DNA of 8,012 bases from Verrucomicrobiia bacterium. GTDB lineage: Bacteria; Verrucomicrobiota; Verrucomicrobiia; Opitutales; Opitutaceae. The translations under genes were made by a program, and so were the position numbers. This document shows positions 5,642-8,012 of the stretch, piece after piece; position 1 is the first letter of the stretch; every line of letters begins with the position of its first letter. The notes under the pieces are model-generated. The model did no database searches, had not been told where the DNA came from, and saw only the letters and a program-made list of their open reading frames with translations. The stretch covers positions 1 to 8,012 of the forward strand of contig JAUHWE010000180.1 of assembly GCA_030424825.1 (NCBI GenBank). Reading direction: 5' to 3'.

Positions 5642-7186
5642 ATGAAAAATCGCATCAAAAATTTAAGCAGAGCTGGCGGAGTGTCCGCGATGCTTTTCGC
5701 ATCGCAGATGATGTTTGCCGGGACTCCTACATGGTTCACACCATTGACGGAATCCGCTATAGTGGTCAGTCCTAATGAGTATGAGGAGCTCGCAGAGCCA
5801 TGGGTGGCCCCAGAGGGGATCATCCAGTCGAACCTGATGAGTTTAAACGAAGTGGAGAATCAGATTCTTAGCCCAGGCCAGTCGGTAGTCCGAGTCAGTG
5901 ACGCATCTCTAGCGGCTGTGGGCAGAGGGCCTACGAGCGCTTCGATGTTCGACATGATCGCCTACGATTTTTGGGGTGATTTTATTTTTATTCCCCATGA
6001 GACACCGGTCGGTGCCGGTGTGACTCGAGTGGATCTTCTGACGCGTCGCTCGGATGTTCTCTTTAGAGGGGATGACGGAGGAATCAATGGGGACTGGTCC
6101 AACGACTATGGAGCGTTTGACCCATGCCGCATGACACCTAACGACACTCTGCTTCTTGGAGAAGAGTGGTCCGGAGAAGGTAGGATCATTGAGGTGCTTA
6201 ACCCCTACGATGCCCCAGAGGACATCGAGATTCGCGAGTTGCATAGCATCGCAAACGTGTCTCACGAGGGGATCAATTTCAGTAAGAAGTGGAAGAACCG
6301 TTTCATCTATTTCGTGGACGAGAACAACTCAGGTTCTCTCTACCTCTTCATCGCGAAGCAAGCTGGCGACTATACCGTGGGTCAGACCTTCGTACTGTCG
6401 GTAGATGATTTCGCGGGAGACGCGGGACGCAATTGGAATGATTCTGCGAATGCGGGAGAACCCAGGATCGGTGTGGCAACTTGGGTGCCAATGACCGACC
6501 GAAGTGGGGTACCCCTTCCGGGAATTTCGGATCCCTTCGCCCCCGGAACGGGAAGCGGCCGTAGGGGAGCGGACGATGCGGACGGAACTCCCTATGGGCG
6601 CCCAGAAGACGTTGAAGTAGGGATGCTCGCCAATGGCAATGAAGTTATCTACTTCGCGGCTACTTCGGAAAGAACTATCTACTCGGTTGAGAATCCCGGT
6701 ACGGGCAAGGCGATCGTCCGGGTGTTCGCCAGCGACAGCGGAACACCCAAAAATGAAGGCTTTGCACCCACAACTGGTGAGATGAATTCTCCCGACAACT
6801 TGGCCCAGGATTCTCTTGGAAATATCTATATAATCGAGGATGCCCCAAACGGATCGAGCACAGGAGGCGATATCTGGTTTGCTCGAGACACGGACAATGA
6901 TGGAGTTGCCGAATCGGTCGACCACTTCATGAGCGTTCGCGCGGATGGCTGTGAAGCGACGGGTATGATTTTCAATCCCGTCAAACCTACCGAGTTTGTG
7001 GTCGCCGTTCAGCATCCTGACAGTACGAATCTCTCGCAAGTTCCTAACGGTCTTGGCGATGCGGTTTGGCAGTTCGATTTGTCGTTTATCGAGAATCAGG
7101 AGTTTGTTGCCGCTTTGAAGAAGGGCAAAAAACACAAGATGGTCTTGCCTGCAAACGGTTACCGAGAAGAGGACCGCAATCGTTGA
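5642..7186 (+). CDS. PhoX/DUF839 family protein, probable exported alkaline phosphatase
   Basis: This 514-residue protein is complete. Residues 1-26 are a Sec-like signal peptide with a core near AMLFASQMMFA and likely cleavage after MFA. The remainder has the conserved blocks of the PhoX (DUF839) beta-propeller family in order: DPCRMTPNDTLLLGEEW (160-176), SHEGI (207-211), GRPEDVE (319-325), SPDNLAQD (383-390), IYIIED (395-400) and VAVQHPD (454-460). Cys162 and the acidic residues Glu174/175, Glu209, Glu322 and Asp385 sit where characterised PhoX enzymes bind the iron-calcium cofactor. DTDNDG (416-421) is a further calcium-type loop. Characterised PhoX enzymes are exported phosphomonoesterases made under phosphate starvation and usually use a Tat signal; no twin arginine is present here. 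The family also contains proteins of unproven activity, so phosphatase function is likely but not certain. The gene stands alone between a divergent promoter region and a strong terminator. Confidence 0.87.
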   Translation: MKNRIKNLSRAGGVSAMLFASQMMFAGTPTWFTPLTESAIVVSPNEYEELAEPWVAPEGIIQSNLMSLNEVENQILSPGQSVVRVSDASLAAVGRGPTSASMFDMIAYDFWGDFIFIPHETPVGAGVTRVDLLTRRSDVLFRGDDGGINGDWSNDYGAFDPCRMTPNDTLLLGEEWSGEGRIIEVLNPYDAPEDIEIRELHSIANVSHEGINFSKKWKNRFIYFVDENNSGSLYLFIAKQAGDYTVGQTFVLSVDDFAGDAGRNWNDSANAGEPRIGVATWVPMTDRSGVPLPGISDPFAPGTGSGRRGADDADGTPYGRPEDVEVGMLANGNEVIYFAATSERTIYSVENPGTGKAIVRVFASDSGTPKNEGFAPTTGEMNSPDNLAQDSLGNIYIIEDAPNGSSTGGDIWFARDTDNDGVAESVDHFMSVRADGCEATGMIFNPVKPTEFVVAVQHPDSTNLSQVPNGLGDAVWQFDLSFIENQEFVAALKKGKKHKMVLPANGYREEDRNR

Positions 7187-7250
7187 ATCCAAGCGAATTC
7201 ACCAGTGCCACCATCTGAGACCTGCCTTTTTAGTTGGTTTCAATTAGATA

Positions 7251-7281
7251 GACGGGCGGATCTTCGGATCCGCCCCTTTTT
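7251..7281 (+). terminator. Rho-independent terminator after the PhoX-family gene
   Basis: A perfect 9-bp stem (GGGCGGATC at 7254-7262 with GATCCGCCC at 7267-7275) closes a TTCG loop, the very stable C(UUCG)G tetraloop. One C and five Ts (7277-7281) follow. It lies 68 bp after the PhoX stop, so the PhoX-family gene is probably a single-gene transcript and the sulfatase has its own promoter. Confidence 0.92.
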
Positions 7282-7328
7282 GTTAGGAAATCTGGGAGAC
7301 AGTCGTCTATAAAAAAAAGGGTGACCTT

Positions 7329-7333
7329 GGAGG
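7329..7333 (+). promoter_or_regulatory. GGAGG upstream of the sulfatase, unusually distant
   Basis: GGAGG is a strong Shine-Dalgarno core, but 22 bases separate it from the ATG at 7356. An in-frame TAA at 7344-7346 rules out a closer in-frame start at the usual distance. Either the leader RNA folds to bring it near, or it is not used. Confidence 0.3.
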
Positions 7334-7355
7334 ACAAATCCCCTAATCGATTTCC

Positions 7356-8012
7356 ATGTATCGTATTAAAGCCGTCCCCTTTCTCCTCGTTGGCCTGTCT
7401 TTTATTTTCAACGCCCGCGACACTGTGGCGAAACCCGTCCGACCGGTTGGGGAAAAGCCGAATGTAGTCTTGATTATGGCGGACGATGTGAGCTGGGAGG
7501 CTTTCGGTTGTTACGGCGGCGAGGACTACCTGACTCCGAGAATCGATGCGCTCGCAGCGAAAGGGATCCGTTTTAAAAACTGCTTCTCGACCCCCATCTG
7601 TACGCCGTCCCGGGTGAAAATCATGACGGGCCAATACAATTTCCGAAACTACACGCATTTTGGATATTTGAATCCCAACGATAAGACTTTCGGTCATCTG
7701 ATGCAGGAAAATGACTATGAGACAGTCATAGTAGGGAAGTGGCAATTGAATGGGCTTTACAACAATCTGCCAGGATACGACGACAATATGCGTCCGGCCA
7801 AAGCGGGCTTTGACGAATTCTTTCTCTGGCAGCTGACAACTGGAAAGTCCGGTGGGCTTGGCGGGGAGCGGTTTTGGAATCCTCCCATCGAGTCCAATGG
7901 CGAGTTTATTACGAAAGAGCAAAATGCCGGCAAATTCGGTCCCGATCTGATGACGGACTATGTCTGCGACTTCATGGAGCGAAACAGGGAAGATCCCTTT
8001 TTTGTCTACTAC
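7356..8012 (+). CDS. Cys-type sulfatase, N-terminal part (3' end outside window)
   Basis: From the ATG at 7356, 219 codons are open to the window edge. Residues 1-20 form a signal peptide with the hydrophobic core VPFLLVGLSFIF. The arylsulfatase (alkaline-phosphatase superfamily) N-terminal domain follows. PNVVLIMADD (35-44) supplies the two metal-binding aspartates, and CTPSR (82-86) is the C-x-P-x-R signature in which Cys82 would be converted to formylglycine. GKWQLNG (127-133) replaces the usual GKWHxG, so Lys128 is kept but the catalytic His position is Gln130. The stretch GFDEFFLWQLT (about 149-159) also looks subfamily-specific. The family removes sulfate esters from substrates such as algal polysaccharides, and activity needs a formylglycine-generating enzyme encoded elsewhere. 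The remaining active-site residues lie beyond the window. An in-frame TAA at 7344-7346 fixes the upstream limit of the start. Confidence 0.93.
   Translation, partial: MYRIKAVPFLLVGLSFIFNARDTVAKPVRPVGEKPNVVLIMADDVSWEAFGCYGGEDYLTPRIDALAAKGIRFKNCFSTPICTPSRVKIMTGQYNFRNYTHFGYLNPNDKTFGHLMQENDYETVIVGKWQLNGLYNNLPGYDDNMRPAKAGFDEFFLWQLTTGKSGGLGGERFWNPPIESNGEFITKEQNAGKFGPDLMTDYVCDFMERNREDPFFVYY

Noticed and set aside
6329..7192. A 287-codon minus-strand open frame inside the PhoX-family gene
   Set aside because: It is antisense to conserved PhoX blocks and has no signal, domain or ribosome binding site.
7230..7922. A 230-codon minus-strand open frame over the sulfatase start
   Set aside because: It crosses the terminator and runs antisense to the sulfatase signature CTPSR; it is a shadow.

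Overview
The window looks like chromosomal DNA of a Gram-negative, probably marine heterotroph. A Verrucomicrobiota/Opitutales-type genome fits best, with Planctomycetota or Lentisphaerota as alternatives. This rests on the mix of exported proteins: a secreted or membrane two-component-regulator beta-propeller protein, a PhoD-like phosphatase, a di-haem c-type cytochrome, a PhoX/DUF839 protein and a Cys-type (formylglycine) sulfatase. No taxonomic marker gene is present, so the assignment is inference.

Layout: (1) 1-1568, minus strand, the N-terminal 522 codons of a reg_prop beta-propeller protein that runs off the left edge. (2) 1569-1813, a divergent intergenic region. (3) 1814-3664, plus strand, a complete PhoD-like metallophosphatase. 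(4) 3751-5226, minus strand and convergent with PhoD, a di-CXXCH cytochrome. Its export signal is not in its own frame but lies just upstream in another frame (5228-5323), separated by one extra base. (5) 5324-5641, a 318-bp AT-rich divergent promoter region with three copies of an ATTG(g)TTAC-like motif. (6) 5642-7186, plus strand, a complete PhoX/DUF839 family protein, followed by a strong UUCG-tetraloop terminator at 7251-7281. (7) 7356-8012, plus strand, the N-terminal 219 codons of a sulfatase that runs off the right edge.

Function: every gene encodes a product predicted to leave the cytoplasm. Two unrelated alkaline-phosphatase families (PhoD and PhoX) sit next to a sulfatase and a sensor-type propeller. 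This suggests a locus for taking phosphate and sulfate from organic or polymeric substrates, with the propeller protein as a possible local sensor. The cytochrome is divergently paired with the PhoX-family gene and may be co-regulated with it, but its role cannot be read from sequence. No mobile element, CRISPR array, tRNA or rRNA was seen.

Most unusual points: the out-of-frame signal peptide of the cytochrome, the repeated motif in the divergent cytochrome/PhoX promoter region, the apparent Sec-type (not Tat) leader on the PhoX protein, and the His-to-Gln change in the sulfatase GKWH motif.
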